Below, one piece after another: positions 16,500 to 25,443 of a DNA stretch of 51,506 nucleotides. The stretch lies in the NCBI GenBank assembly GCA_016195965.1, contig JACPYR010000048.1:1-51506 (forward strand), read 5' to 3'. Position numbers and translations under genes: made by a program. Position 1 is the first letter of the stretch. Each line of letters starts with the position of its first letter. Source of the stretch: Nitrosomonadales bacterium. Its GTDB lineage: Bacteria; Pseudomonadota; Gammaproteobacteria; Burkholderiales; Gallionellaceae. The notes below the pieces were generated by a model. The model was not told the DNA's origin. It worked only from the letters and a program-made list of their open reading frames with translations, and made no database searches.

Positions 16500-17648
16500 A
16501 TGAGCAGTTACCCTACCCTACACTGGAGCGAAGCCGGTACAGAAAAGTCCGCACGCTGGCGCTCGGAAAGCGGTGTGCCGCCACCCAAACGCGTGGTAAT
16601 CGCCGATGACAAGATGACCGCAGATGCCGCCTATCGTCTGGCCTGCGAGGGTACTGCGCTATTATGGCGCGGCGACTTTCAGAATGCGCGTCAACTATTG
16701 CAGGCAATGACGCGGCGCGCAAACGAAAAGCCGCGAAAATCTAAAAGCTCACCCGCCTCGCCGGCAGAAGCCTTTCACTTGCACAGGCAAGCGCAATCGC
16801 AGCGTGCCCGCACGCTGGGACTGTTGCTGATACCGTTCAATGCGGATCACAGCATACCGCTGCGACGAGCTCCGGACGTGCATCTGGCGTGCCTTGAAGC
16901 TTATGGTCGCGAAACAGACGAGCAGCCCTATATTGCGTCGTTGCGCGGACTGCAGGGCATTATCGGCGCCTATGAATGGCGCAAAAATGGCGTGGAGATT
17001 CCAGAGTTGGGTGCGCGCGTCCATCCTCATTATGGCGTATTTGCACCGATACGCGGCGAGTACATCGGGCTGGTGAACGGAGCACCTTTGCCCGAGCTGA
17101 CCACAAACCAGTCGTCGGCATTTGATATCGGCACCGGCACAGGCGTGTTGGCCGCCGTACTGGCAAGGCGCGGCCTCCGGCATATCGTTGCCACCGACCA
17201 GGATTCGCGCGCGCTGGCCTGCGCGCGCGAAAATATATCCAGGCTGGGGTTGGCAGAGCAGGTTGAAATTGTGCAGGCCGACCTGTTTCCCGCAGGCCGA
17301 GCGGCACTGGTGGTGTGCAACCCGCCATGGGTTCCGGCTCGACCGACTTCGCCGCTCGAACACGCGGTATTTGACCCGGAGAGCCGGATGTTGCTCGGAT
17401 TCCTGAATGGGCTAGCTGCACATCTGGAGATCGGCGGCGAGGGCTGGCTGATACTCTCGGATCTGGCCGAACATCTGGGGCTGCGCAGCCGCAGCGAATT
17501 AATTGCGGCGATCGAGGCGGCAGGTTTGAAGGTGCTGGGAAAAATCGACGTGAAGCCGCATCACCCGCGCGTCTCAGATTCCAGCGATCCGTTGCACGCT
17601 GCCCGTGCCGCTGAACTTACTTCGCTATGGAGGCTGGCAGCGAAGTAA
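16500..17648 (+). CDS. class I SAM-dependent methyltransferase with NPPW motif
   Basis: A 382-residue protein. The C-terminal half has motif I FDIGTGTGVLAAVLARRG, an acidic strand VATDQDSRALACAREN and the catalytic-type motif CNPPWVP, which marks methyltransferases acting on planar nitrogen (HemK/PrmC and N6-adenine or guanine enzymes). The N-terminal 200 residues (HWSEAGTEKSARWRSESGVP) are not recognisable and may bind the substrate. It is not PrmC itself, because its N-terminus does not match. ATG 16500 is taken as the start with a weak ribosome site (CACAGG). Monocistronic; substrate unknown. Confidence 0.82.
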   Translation: MSSYPTLHWSEAGTEKSARWRSESGVPPPKRVVIADDKMTADAAYRLACEGTALLWRGDFQNARQLLQAMTRRANEKPRKSKSSPASPAEAFHLHRQAQSQRARTLGLLLIPFNADHSIPLRRAPDVHLACLEAYGRETDEQPYIASLRGLQGIIGAYEWRKNGVEIPELGARVHPHYGVFAPIRGEYIGLVNGAPLPELTTNQSSAFDIGTGTGVLAAVLARRGLRHIVATDQDSRALACARENISRLGLAEQVEIVQADLFPAGRAALVVCNPPWVPARPTSPLEHAVFDPESRMLLGFLNGLAAHLEIGGEGWLILSDLAEHLGLRSRSELIAAIEAAGLKVLGKIDVKPHHPRVSDSSDPLHAARAAELTSLWRLAAK

Positions 17649-17757
17649 CCGGAAATATATTTATGCAGAATCGGTGTAGGAATTCCAGCGTCGCGATGGA
17701 CTCGCGTTTGCGAGTATCATAGCGTGTCTGTTAACATTAGCCACCGAGGAGTATCGC

Positions 17758-18396
17758 GTGTTTTTTGGTGTAACCCATATTGATTTACCCATTACTGACT
17801 CAGCGCGTGCCGAAGCCTTCTGGGGCAAACTGATCGGGCTGAAAGAGGTCAAGCGCGGCGAAGGGTTTGTTGATTTGGATTCGGGCTCGGTCATTCTGCG
17901 CCTGGTGCAGATGCCCAAGGTCGTACGCCCGGTGTCGTTGCGCTTGAACGTCGGCGATGTGCATGCCGCCTTCGATCAACTCATCGGTTCCGGAGGGCGA
18001 GCTCTCTACGAAGTCCAACGTACTCCCGCGCTGGAACTGGAAGCGCATGTCGCCGACCCGGACGGCAACATAGTCATCGTTTGGCGTGAACTCAGCGAGG
18101 ATGAATACGGCTTCGTTCCCGACCTGCCCAAGCAGGGCGAGTGGCAAGTCGATGCCGAACAGCTGCTGCTCGAGTTGCTCGCCTACGTACCGGCGCTATT
18201 TCGTTCGATGGCGCGGCGCAAGGTGACCAAGATCATTGAAGAGGTGGCAGGCTATGATAGATCCGCCGTCACGCGCGAGCATGTGATACGCGGCTACATT
18301 CTGTCCAGCGCCAAGATCAAACGCAACCGGCTGATCGAGCCGCTAAAGCAATGCGGCATCAATCCTGATAACTACAAGGAAGAATTTGACGCTTGA
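17758..18396 (+). CDS. VOC (glyoxalase-like) protein fused to a PCP_red-like C-terminal domain
   Basis: The 212-residue product starts at GTG 17758, eight bases behind GAGGAGT. Residues 1-115 form a vicinal-oxygen-chelate domain (FFGVTHIDLPITDSARAEAF at the start, HVADPDGNIVIVWREL at the end). From about residue 125, WQVDAEQLLLELLAYVPALF and MARRKVTKIIEEVAGYDRSA followed by VTREHV resemble the PCP_red domain found at the C-terminus of light-independent protochlorophyllide reductase subunit B. The domain is also found in nonphotosynthetic bacteria, where its role is unclear. The combination is unusual. The final 30 residues have no match I recognise. Confidence 0.75.
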   Translation: MFFGVTHIDLPITDSARAEAFWGKLIGLKEVKRGEGFVDLDSGSVILRLVQMPKVVRPVSLRLNVGDVHAAFDQLIGSGGRALYEVQRTPALELEAHVADPDGNIVIVWRELSEDEYGFVPDLPKQGEWQVDAEQLLLELLAYVPALFRSMARRKVTKIIEEVAGYDRSAVTREHVIRGYILSSAKIKRNRLIEPLKQCGINPDNYKEEFDA

Positions 18397-18484
18397 GAGG
18401 GCGGCTACTGGCAAATTCATCACGGCGAAAAGGTTCGCGTGGTCACGCACAAAAAATTTGCATGGCACGACACCGAATCCCATC

Positions 18485-18645
18485 ATCCTTAAAACCGCAG
18501 TTCAATCCGCAGATTACACAGATTCACGCAGATTTTCATATGGTTACAGGCAGTTTTGTTCTCACACTATAGGTTGTGCCAACAATTTTGATATCCAGTT
18601 ATTTAATCTTGTGTAATCGGCGTAATCTGCGGACAAGTTTTTAGG
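18485..18645. repeat. palindromic dispersed element, copy 2
   Basis: ATCCTTAAAACCGCAGTTCA opens the element. TCCGCAGATTAC (from 18506) pairs with GTAATCTGCGGA (ending 18633), and the outer ends ATCCTTAAAAC / GTTTTTAGGAT are also inverted. Copy 1 is at 16251. It fills most of the gap between the VOC and DUF155 genes. Confidence 0.65.
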
Positions 18646-18646
18646 A

Positions 18647-19450
18647 TCAATGCAGAAATTTGTTAATCACCTCGACCAGGCTGATAACGATCTCGAAAAC
18701 GATCAATCCGATCACATACCATTCCAGTTTGTGCAGTTGCTTGTTGTCCCAGACATCGGCCAGCGTTTGCGCGGTATCAGAGATTAAGCCGAGCTTGCGA
18801 TCCAGCGCCGACTGACGTTCCATCAGCTCAAACTCGTCTTCCAGGCTGGCATACAACCCTTCCAGGTGAGGGTTGTCCCACAGAGTCTCCGGCTTGTCGC
18901 CAATCTCGGCCCGCCCCACCATGCGGTGTTCGATCAGCAGCATCGAGCCTATCTTAGATAATAATTTTCTCGAACCTGCACTCACCTTTCCATGCGTCGC
19001 AAGCTCCTGGGCCAATGGCTCGATCTTATCGAATTCGCCCGCGACTTTTTTCTCATACAATGTCAGCACCAGATTCTTGCTCAAGGCATCGGCGATGACC
19101 TGCAACTTTTCAAGCGAAACATCATCCAGCGACACCGCACCGCTCTGTACGCCGATGCTGCTTCTGCCGGCGTGGATTTCCAGCTCCTCAATTTCAGGGG
19201 CCACATAGGGATTGGTCAGTAAAGGCTTCAGCGATTCGACAAAACGCACTTCGTCCAGATCCTTGACTCCAAACAGCACTACCACGCCGTAGCGGAACAG
19301 CACCGCGATACCGCCCTCTGCATCCACCTCCAGCGTCAGCGGCGTGGTCGCAAGGCAGTCGGCAATCTTGAACAGCTTCAAGTCCAGGCGATCGCCCAGC
19401 AACAGCGCGCGCGCTTTCAGGTCCTGGCGGTTTTTTAAGTGGAGTTCCAT
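18647..19450 (-). CDS. RMD1/DUF155 family membrane-anchored protein
   Basis: A 267-residue protein. GGIAVLFRYGVVVLFGVKDL matches the conserved core of the RMD1/DUF155 family (yeast Rmd1 and relatives), followed by a long helical part (SVDEKLQVIADALSKNLVL-like region through LYASLEDEFELMERQSALDR) and a C-terminal membrane helix WYVIGLIVFEIVISLVEVIN. The tail anchor suggests that the soluble domain faces the cytoplasm. Bacterial members have no established role. ATG 19450; the gene overlaps nothing and stands alone. Confidence 0.85.
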   Translation of the reverse strand: MELHLKNRQDLKARALLLGDRLDLKLFKIADCLATTPLTLEVDAEGGIAVLFRYGVVVLFGVKDLDEVRFVESLKPLLTNPYVAPEIEELEIHAGRSSIGVQSGAVSLDDVSLEKLQVIADALSKNLVLTLYEKKVAGEFDKIEPLAQELATHGKVSAGSRKLLSKIGSMLLIEHRMVGRAEIGDKPETLWDNPHLEGLYASLEDEFELMERQSALDRKLGLISDTAQTLADVWDNKQLHKLEWYVIGLIVFEIVISLVEVINKFLH

Positions 19451-19624
19451 GAATTAACTGTGTAATCGGTGGTACAGCATATTGAGACAGGCGCTCACCG
19501 TCAAATAATAATACCGTTCGAGATTTCATTCGGCATAAGCAGACTCCAGTCAGCAACTACAACTGCCGAGTGCTGTGCGTCCCCAAAAATCATGAGTTAC
19601 GAAGGCACCTGCAGCCAGGTCAGA

Positions 19625-20833
19625 TTATGCCGCATCCCTGGCCAGCATGTGGTGTGCGATGGGATTTACTTCTCCAAAGCAGGCCACCTTGTTGCGGCCA
19701 GTTTGTTTGGCGATGTAAAGCGCTGCATCTGCTTCAGACAAAACTTCCGGCAGTTCGCGTACCAGCTTGGCTTGGCAGAGTGAATAGCCTATGCTTACGG
19801 TAACTGAGATTTCGCCGGAATCCGTTGCAAAACGGGCGGCAGCGATGGCTTGCCGCAAAGACTCAGCCAGCACACGGGCACCTTCTGCGTTGGTTTCAGG
19901 GGCAATCACGCAGAATTCTTCGCCGCCATATCGGCCTAGCAGGTCATGCCCGCGCAGCCGCTGCACAAGCAGGCGGGCAACTTCGCGCAACACCTCATCT
20001 CCCGTTGGATGCCCATAGGTATCATTGATGCGCTTGAAGTGATCTATGTCTATCATCAGCAACACCAAAGGCAAACCACTGCGTCGAGCCAAGGAACGTT
20101 CAGCATGCTCTATCAGGGCGCGCCGGTTGGGGACCTGAGTGAGACTATCCGTCATTGCCAGATGCATGATTTCCCTGTCGGTACGTTCCTTGACCAGCAG
20201 CACGAAACCCATCGAGCCCAGCAAGGCTGCGGCCATCACGCCTACATAAGCGACGATCTGTATCCAGTGAGGCGCTATTGAATTTTGAGGTTGGGCGAAT
20301 TCAATCGGACCGGACAGGGCAACGATGGTCCGGATGGCGATCACCAACACGGTCATCACGATACCGGCGAACATCAGCCGCCATGCACGCCCGGCACGGG
20401 TCTCATGATCGGATAGCAACGCGCGGCCTATCAGTACCATCTGGAAAGCGAAGATGAGACCGCCCCAGATGAAGCGGCCGCGCATATCATCCTGCAGCGT
20501 GATCATTATCACCAGCGTCAATGCGACTGGCGCCAGATATTGCCAGCGCGGAGCACGGCGCCGCTGGAATTCAAAAATCGCCGCCAGAACCAGCGCATGC
20601 GCAGCGGCCTTGCATCCGTTCGCGACTGCAATGGACAGAAAATCAGGAATAGCACCGCGCGCTGCAGCCAATATCCAGGTCAAGGTTTCCAGCAGCATGG
20701 CCGCAGCCCATTTGCCCATACCATCCTGTTTGCCGGGGTAGGTGCGATTGGATGCGGCGACTACCAGGCTCAATACCATCAAGGTATTGACCAGAATCAG
20801 CGAGAACAGCAAGGTGCGGGAATCCAGGTTCAT
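19625..20833 (-). CDS. membrane-bound diguanylate cyclase (GGDEF)
   Basis: A 402-residue protein. The first 210 residues hold about seven hydrophobic helices (TLLFSLILVNTLMVLSLVVA at the start), an unclassified membrane sensor. The C-terminal GGDEF domain carries LTQVPNRRALIEHAERSLAR, MIDIDHFKRINDTYGHPTGD and the active-site motif GRYGGEEFCVIAPE, an active GGEEF variant. RGHD stands five residues before it and fits the RxxD product-inhibition site. It should make cyclic di-GMP in response to an unknown membrane signal. ATG 20833; monocistronic. Confidence 0.93.
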   Translation of the reverse strand: MNLDSRTLLFSLILVNTLMVLSLVVAASNRTYPGKQDGMGKWAAAMLLETLTWILAAARGAIPDFLSIAVANGCKAAAHALVLAAIFEFQRRRAPRWQYLAPVALTLVIMITLQDDMRGRFIWGGLIFAFQMVLIGRALLSDHETRAGRAWRLMFAGIVMTVLVIAIRTIVALSGPIEFAQPQNSIAPHWIQIVAYVGVMAAALLGSMGFVLLVKERTDREIMHLAMTDSLTQVPNRRALIEHAERSLARRSGLPLVLLMIDIDHFKRINDTYGHPTGDEVLREVARLLVQRLRGHDLLGRYGGEEFCVIAPETNAEGARVLAESLRQAIAAARFATDSGEISVTVSIGYSLCQAKLVRELPEVLSEADAALYIAKQTGRNKVACFGEVNPIAHHMLARDAA

Positions 20834-21166
20834 GGTGTAATAGGCTGTCTATATTTAATATTAGAGAAGCGCTGATTTATTCGGTTTCGTCGTTCCCGCG
20901 TAGGCGGGAACCCAGTTAAATTAAGGCACTGGATCACCGCCTTCGCGGAGATGACGAATAAATCAGCGTCTCCTTAGATAGCGCTGCGCTCATGCAATTC
21001 TGGTGCGCCGCGCGCCTTGCACTATACCTGCTTTGGCCGCAAACTCGAAACAGCGCGCGCTACTTCAACGGCCCAGCATGCAACCTGAATAACCGCATAT
21101 GCGACTGACAGGGGTTAGCATCCCAGAAGATGCGTTGAATGGAGATAGATGGATTTGCGCCGCGCT
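20834..21166. other. 333-bp intergenic stretch with MITE-like repeat
   Basis: Apart from the inverted-repeat element at about 20864-20978 it contains no gene I can support. The part at 20980-21166 is plain sequence between the 5' end of the diguanylate cyclase gene and the 3' end of the flavoprotein gene. Confidence 0.5.
20864..20978. repeat. MITE-like element with terminal inverted repeats and an inner palindrome
   Basis: GCTGATTTATTCG (20871-20883) is inverted as CGAATAAATCAGC at about 20955-20967, and the similarity extends outward (GAGAAGC and GTCTCC). Inside lies TTCCCGC-GTAG-GCGGGAA at 20893-20910, a unit widespread in Neisseria-type and other betaproteobacterial repeats. Total length is about 115 bp; no coding capacity. 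A non-autonomous mobile element is the simplest reading. Confidence 0.65.
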
Positions 21167-22462
21167 CTAGTCCATCTTCGCTGAAGAAGTCGGATTGTCC
21201 CTTCCCTTAAGCCAATTCAGCGCGCCCTGTCCAGCGTAGCGTCCGCTGGCAAAACAGGCGGTAAGCAAATAGCCGCCCGTGGGTGCTTCCCAGTCGAGCA
21301 TCTCTCCAGCGCAGAATACGCCGGGTATTGCGCGCATCATCAGGTGGTCATCCAGCGCCGCGAAGGTGACGCCGCCAGCACTGCTGATCGCCTCCTCCAA
21401 CGGGCGCGGGGCGATCAGCCGCAGCGGCAATGATTTTATGGTGGCGGCCAGTTTTTCGGGTTGATGGAAAACTTCAGCGGGCAGCAGTTCGCGCAACAGC
21501 CCAGTCTTTACCCCCTTGATGTTGGCCCGGCTTTGCAGATGGCTGGACATCGAGCGTGAGCCTCGCGGATGCGCTATCTCGGCAACAAGGCGTGACAGTT
21601 CTTTGCCGGGTACGAGATCGAGATGAATCAGCGCCGAGCCATGCTCGGCGATCTCATTGCGTAACGGAGCGGACAATGCGTAGATCAATCCGCCTTCCAC
21701 CCCGTGCGCGGTCACCATCAGATCGCCTTGCTGGCGATGCTTCTTTCCAGCAGCATCCGAAAATGTCACGGAAACAGCCTTCACCGGCTGTCCGGCAAAT
21801 TTCTCGATGAAGTGCGCGCTCCAGCCGACATCGAAGCCGCAGTTCGCTGGCTGCAAAGGCGTGACGGAAATGCTGTGCTGCGCCAGCAGCGGCACCCATG
21901 TCCCATCGGAGCCGAGCTGTGGCCAACTGCCGCCGCCCAAAGCCAATACCACCGCATCGGCCTGAACCGCAAGCTCGGAAGGGGCCGCATCAACATGCCT
22001 CATGACGAAGCGCAATGAGGGGATTTTTCTATCCGTGGTTTCACTCCAGCCACACCAGCGGTGACGCATATGGAAATGTACGCCAGCCTCGCGCAGGCGG
22101 TGCAGCCATGCGCGCAACAGCGGTGCGGCTTTCATGCCAACCGGGAACACGCGCCCCGAGCTGCCGACAAATGTTGCAATGCCCAGATCTTGTGCCCACG
22201 CGCGCAATGCTTCCGGCCCGAATGCATCAAGCATCGGTTTGAGCCGATCGCTGCGCGCGCCGTAGCGGGAGAGAAATAATTCCGCAGGCTCGGCATGAGT
22301 GATGTTCATGCCGCCCTTGCCCGCCATCAGAAACTTGCGTCCAGCGGTAGGCATGGCATCGTAAACATGGACGCGCGCCCCGCCCTGAATCAGTACCTCT
22401 GCCGCCATCAATCCGGCAGGGCCGCCGCCGATGATGGCAACCTCATGTAACTGGTTTTTCAT
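21167..22462 (-). CDS. FAD-dependent flavoprotein, HI0933/YhiN family (TIGR03862-like)
   Basis: A 431-residue flavoprotein. VAIIGGGPAGLMAAEVLIQG is the FAD dinucleotide motif, followed by GRKFLMAGKGGMNITHAEP, the signature of the HI0933 family. VFPVGMKAAPLLRAWLHRL and AISSAGGVTFAALDDHLMMR with GVFCAGEMLDWEAPTGGYLL at the C-terminus complete the match. The cellular role of this family is not established. ATG 22462; it lies nine bases downstream of pepD on the same strand, so the two are probably cotranscribed. Confidence 0.92.
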   Translation of the reverse strand: MKNQLHEVAIIGGGPAGLMAAEVLIQGGARVHVYDAMPTAGRKFLMAGKGGMNITHAEPAELFLSRYGARSDRLKPMLDAFGPEALRAWAQDLGIATFVGSSGRVFPVGMKAAPLLRAWLHRLREAGVHFHMRHRWCGWSETTDRKIPSLRFVMRHVDAAPSELAVQADAVVLALGGGSWPQLGSDGTWVPLLAQHSISVTPLQPANCGFDVGWSAHFIEKFAGQPVKAVSVTFSDAAGKKHRQQGDLMVTAHGVEGGLIYALSAPLRNEIAEHGSALIHLDLVPGKELSRLVAEIAHPRGSRSMSSHLQSRANIKGVKTGLLRELLPAEVFHQPEKLAATIKSLPLRLIAPRPLEEAISSAGGVTFAALDDHLMMRAIPGVFCAGEMLDWEAPTGGYLLTACFASGRYAGQGALNWLKGRDNPTSSAKMD

Positions 22463-22471
22463 ATGAGCAGA

Positions 22472-23947
22472 TCATGTTGCGCGCCTGGCCAGCGCCTGTA
22501 AAACCGCCTTGAGCAATTGCCAACAGCGCGCAACCGACTCGATCTCGACGCTCTCGCCGGGCGCGTGAGCGCCGCGTATATCGGGGCCGAACGAAATCAT
22601 GTCCAGGTGACCGTGGCTCGCGGCGAGCAGGCCACACTCCAGTCCGGCATGGATCACCTGCAGCCCGGCGGGCGACCCGAACTGCGCGGTATATACCTGC
22701 TGACACAGCTCCAGCAGCGGCGATGATGGATTCGGCGTCCAGCCGGGATATGCCCCATCTTTCCATGCATCCAGCGCGTAACTGGAAGCGAATGAAACCA
22801 GCTTGTCCGCAAGCGCATCGGCGCGTGCGTCGTGCAGCGAGCGCACCTTGAAGGTCGCTTTGAACATGCCTTGCTCCAGCGCGGCCACCCCGAGATTGCT
22901 TGAGGTGTCGGTCACACCGGGGAAATCATCGCTGATGCGCGTGACACCGTTCACGGAGGTGTCGAGGAAAGCGAGCAGGCGGTCGCGCTCCGGATTCGCA
23001 ATAGCCGTGTCCGGTAGTCTGTCGTCATGCCGGCAGACGAACGATACATTTGCATCTGCTTCGGCGAACCGTTTCTGCCATGACCGATGCCTATGCTCGG
23101 CCCATTCATCGATGCTCGACGCCATCGCAACGGGCAATGCGCATACGGCATACGCCTCGCGTGGAATCGCGTTGCGCGCGGTACCGCCTTTCATTTCGAT
23201 CAACCTGACATCGCTGTGTGCCGCCAAATCGCGCAACGCTTCCGCCAACAGTTTGAGCGCATTGCCGCGCCCGAGGTGGATGTCGATGCCCGAGTGGCCG
23301 CCGCGCAGCCCGCTTACTTCGAAGCGCAGCAGCGCATAGTCGTGCGGCACAGTTTCATGCGCACATTCGTTGCGCACCTCCACATCCACGCCGCCCGCGC
23401 AGCCCAGATAAAAATGCCCCCATTCCTCAGTGTCCAGGTTAATCAACGTCCTGCCGTGCAGAGTGCCGGGCGCCAGTCCGCGTGCCCCGTCCATGCCGCT
23501 TTCCTCGTTGACGGTCAGCAACACCTCGAGCGTGGGGTGGATCAACCCCGGCTCTTCCAGCACGGCCAGCGCGAGCGCCACGCCGATGCCGTTGTCCGCT
23601 CCCAGCGTGGTGTCCTGCGCGACTACCCAGCCGTCGCGGACGAAGGCTCTAATCGGGTCGCGCTCGAAGTCATGCCATATTCCGGCATTGGCCTGACACA
23701 CCATGTCCAGATGGCCTTGCAGGATCACCCCGGGTTGACCTTCGCAGCCCGCGCTGGCGGGCTTGTTCAGGATCAGGTTGCCTGCATTGTCGATGGCGTG
23801 AGCGATGCCGAGAGCGTTTGCCCATTTGATTAGATGTTCGATCAGCGCCGCTTCATGCAGCGAGGAACGCGGTATCGCGCACAGCGTTGCGAAGTGCGCC
23901 CAGACGGAACGTGGTTGCAGATTATTCAGGCTGACGATGCTTGTCAT
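22472..23947 (-). CDS. pepD: aminoacyl-histidine dipeptidase (cytosol nonspecific dipeptidase)
   Basis: A 491-residue metallopeptidase of family M20 (PepD), which cleaves Xaa-His and other dipeptides using two zinc ions. LQGHLDMVCQ supplies the His ligand and the Asp below it, LGADNGIGVALALAVLEEPG the bridging Asp, and LTVNEESGMDGARGL the catalytic Glu pair. RGGHSGIDIHLGRGNALKLL is typical of the PepD dimerisation domain, and ECGLLAASHGHLDMISFGPD near the end supplies the last ligand. ATG 23947 is taken; an in-frame TTG five codons upstream is possible. Length fits the family. Confidence 0.95.
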   Translation of the reverse strand: MTSIVSLNNLQPRSVWAHFATLCAIPRSSLHEAALIEHLIKWANALGIAHAIDNAGNLILNKPASAGCEGQPGVILQGHLDMVCQANAGIWHDFERDPIRAFVRDGWVVAQDTTLGADNGIGVALALAVLEEPGLIHPTLEVLLTVNEESGMDGARGLAPGTLHGRTLINLDTEEWGHFYLGCAGGVDVEVRNECAHETVPHDYALLRFEVSGLRGGHSGIDIHLGRGNALKLLAEALRDLAAHSDVRLIEMKGGTARNAIPREAYAVCALPVAMASSIDEWAEHRHRSWQKRFAEADANVSFVCRHDDRLPDTAIANPERDRLLAFLDTSVNGVTRISDDFPGVTDTSSNLGVAALEQGMFKATFKVRSLHDARADALADKLVSFASSYALDAWKDGAYPGWTPNPSSPLLELCQQVYTAQFGSPAGLQVIHAGLECGLLAASHGHLDMISFGPDIRGAHAPGESVEIESVARCWQLLKAVLQALARRAT

Positions 23948-24070
23948 TGAGAAATACTTCAAAAAGAAACGCCCTGGCGGGCGAGGAGGGTCATTAGGGG
24001 AAGAAACAGATGAGTATCGTAGACAGTCGTGCCAATTTAAGTGGCCTATGATGTCATGGAACTGCGCTCC

Positions 24071-24433
24071 TTATTCGACTTCGTCTACCCGGTTATCTTG
24101 AAACATGCGCCGCGCGATATCCTTCAAATCATCCACGGATTCGAACCTTAACTTACGCCATTGCTCAGCATCCTTGTGCGTTGACGCTTCATTATCGTTC
24201 AGCGAGTTCACATGGCGTGCCCCATAATAATCGGCAACTTCCTGGATTTTTGCGTCACTGACATGAGCCTTGAATTTCACCAGAATATTGCCTGATTGCT
24301 TGACCGGCTCGGCCTTTTTGGCCGGCTCATCCTTGGCCAGGGCATTCACGGCGATTCCTGCGCCCAAGCATCCCAGCACAGCGCAAATCAGGATGCCAAG
24401 CCACATTTTGAGAAAACTTCCGGATTGATTCAT
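24071..24433 (-). CDS. secreted or membrane-anchored protein with inhibitor I9/protease-prodomain-like region
   Basis: A 120-residue protein with an N-terminal hydrophobic segment (MWLGILICAVLGCLGAGIAV), a Lys/Glu-rich linker (KDEPAKKAEPVKQ) and then ILVKFKAHVSDAKIQEVADY with YGARHVNSL. That pattern resembles the N-terminal prodomains of subtilisin-like proteases, which act as folding aids and inhibitors. Here no protease follows, so it may be a free inhibitor or simply share the fold. ATG 24433 has GAGGAAT upstream. Function unassigned. Confidence 0.65.
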   Translation of the reverse strand: MNQSGSFLKMWLGILICAVLGCLGAGIAVNALAKDEPAKKAEPVKQSGNILVKFKAHVSDAKIQEVADYYGARHVNSLNDNEASTHKDAEQWRKLRFESVDDLKDIARRMFQDNRVDEVE

Positions 24434-24602
24434 TGTAATTCCTCATTGACCGCTTGATAAACGACCACTGGACAAGGCCGAACATAAACCAGTGCTCTTT
24501 ACGAGTATGCAGATTAGCATAAGCATCAAGTATATAAAACCAGCCACACCTGTAGCGCAACTTCTTGTAATCCTAAAACGTGATATCTCGTGTGAAGAAC
24601 GA

Positions 24603-25409
24603 TCAGAGCTTGATGGCACGTGTCAGCAGATACTCATGGTGAACAACATTGTCGTGCAGATATTCGCCCAGCACCTCGTCCATCTCATTTCGCCATGCTG
24701 CCAGCCTGGCTGGTTCGTTCTGCAAAGCCTGTACTGCCCGAATGAAAGGGCCGGCCTTGGCTTCCTGAAACAGGCGCAGATGCCTGGGAGTGAGCGCCGG
24801 GACAGCCATGATGCCACGCTCATGATGCAGGCGGGTCACGCTGTTCCCCAGGCGTTGCCGCACCACGCCGACATCGCCCCACTGCACCGGCGATGGCAGG
24901 CCTTGTGGGGGCGGAACATATTTGGCGATCAGGCTGAATTGGCGACCGATCAACTGCTCGCCAGGCCAGGTGGCAAAGGCGATCGTGCCGCCTGGCTTCA
25001 GCACACGCAGCATCTCGCTGAGCGCCACTTCGGGCCGCGGCGCGAACATATGTCCGAACTGGCTCAACACCACGTCGAATGAGGCATCGGGGAAAGGCAA
25101 TTCCTCTGCATCCCCTTCATGCCATGCAATATCGTCATGGCCGGCCAGCGCAGCGCTTTCCCCAGCCTGGGCGAGCAGCGCGGGGGTCAGGTCGAGCCCG
25201 GTTACCTTCGCTCCCAGATTGCGCGCCGTGATTGCAACCACGCCCGTACCTGTACCCACATCCAGAACGGCGTGGCTGCCTCTTACTCCGGCATAGCGCA
25301 CCAGATGCCCGGCTACCGGAGTCGTAAACACGGCCATGTCGCCGAAATTTCCCATGGCCCAAGTTTCACGCTGCCTGGATTTGAATTGATTGATCGGATC
25401 AATGCTCAT
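24603..25409 (-). CDS. class I SAM-dependent methyltransferase (UbiE/Methyltransf_11-like)
   Basis: A 268-residue methyltransferase. AVLDVGTGTGVVAITARNLG is motif I, VTGLDLTPALLAQAGESA the acidic strand, WHEGDAEELPFPDASFDVVL motif II and EMLRVLKPGGTIAFATWPGE motif III. It is close to enzymes acting on small molecules, but the substrate is not evident and it is not the canonical UbiE. ATG 25409 has AAGGAGATT upstream. A KTSC-domain gene lies 34 bp upstream on the same strand, so they may be cotranscribed. Confidence 0.88.
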   Translation of the reverse strand: MSIDPINQFKSRQRETWAMGNFGDMAVFTTPVAGHLVRYAGVRGSHAVLDVGTGTGVVAITARNLGAKVTGLDLTPALLAQAGESAALAGHDDIAWHEGDAEELPFPDASFDVVLSQFGHMFAPRPEVALSEMLRVLKPGGTIAFATWPGEQLIGRQFSLIAKYVPPPQGLPSPVQWGDVGVVRQRLGNSVTRLHHERGIMAVPALTPRHLRLFQEAKAGPFIRAVQALQNEPARLAAWRNEMDEVLGEYLHDNVVHHEYLLTRAIKL

Positions 25410-25443
25410 AATTAATCTCCTTGGGAAAAATCACAAGTCGAGT

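Noticed and set aside
12030..17648. Naming the NPPW methyltransferase PrmC or the first methyltransferase PmtA.
   Set aside because: Motifs are shared but the N-terminal regions and context do not support a specific name.
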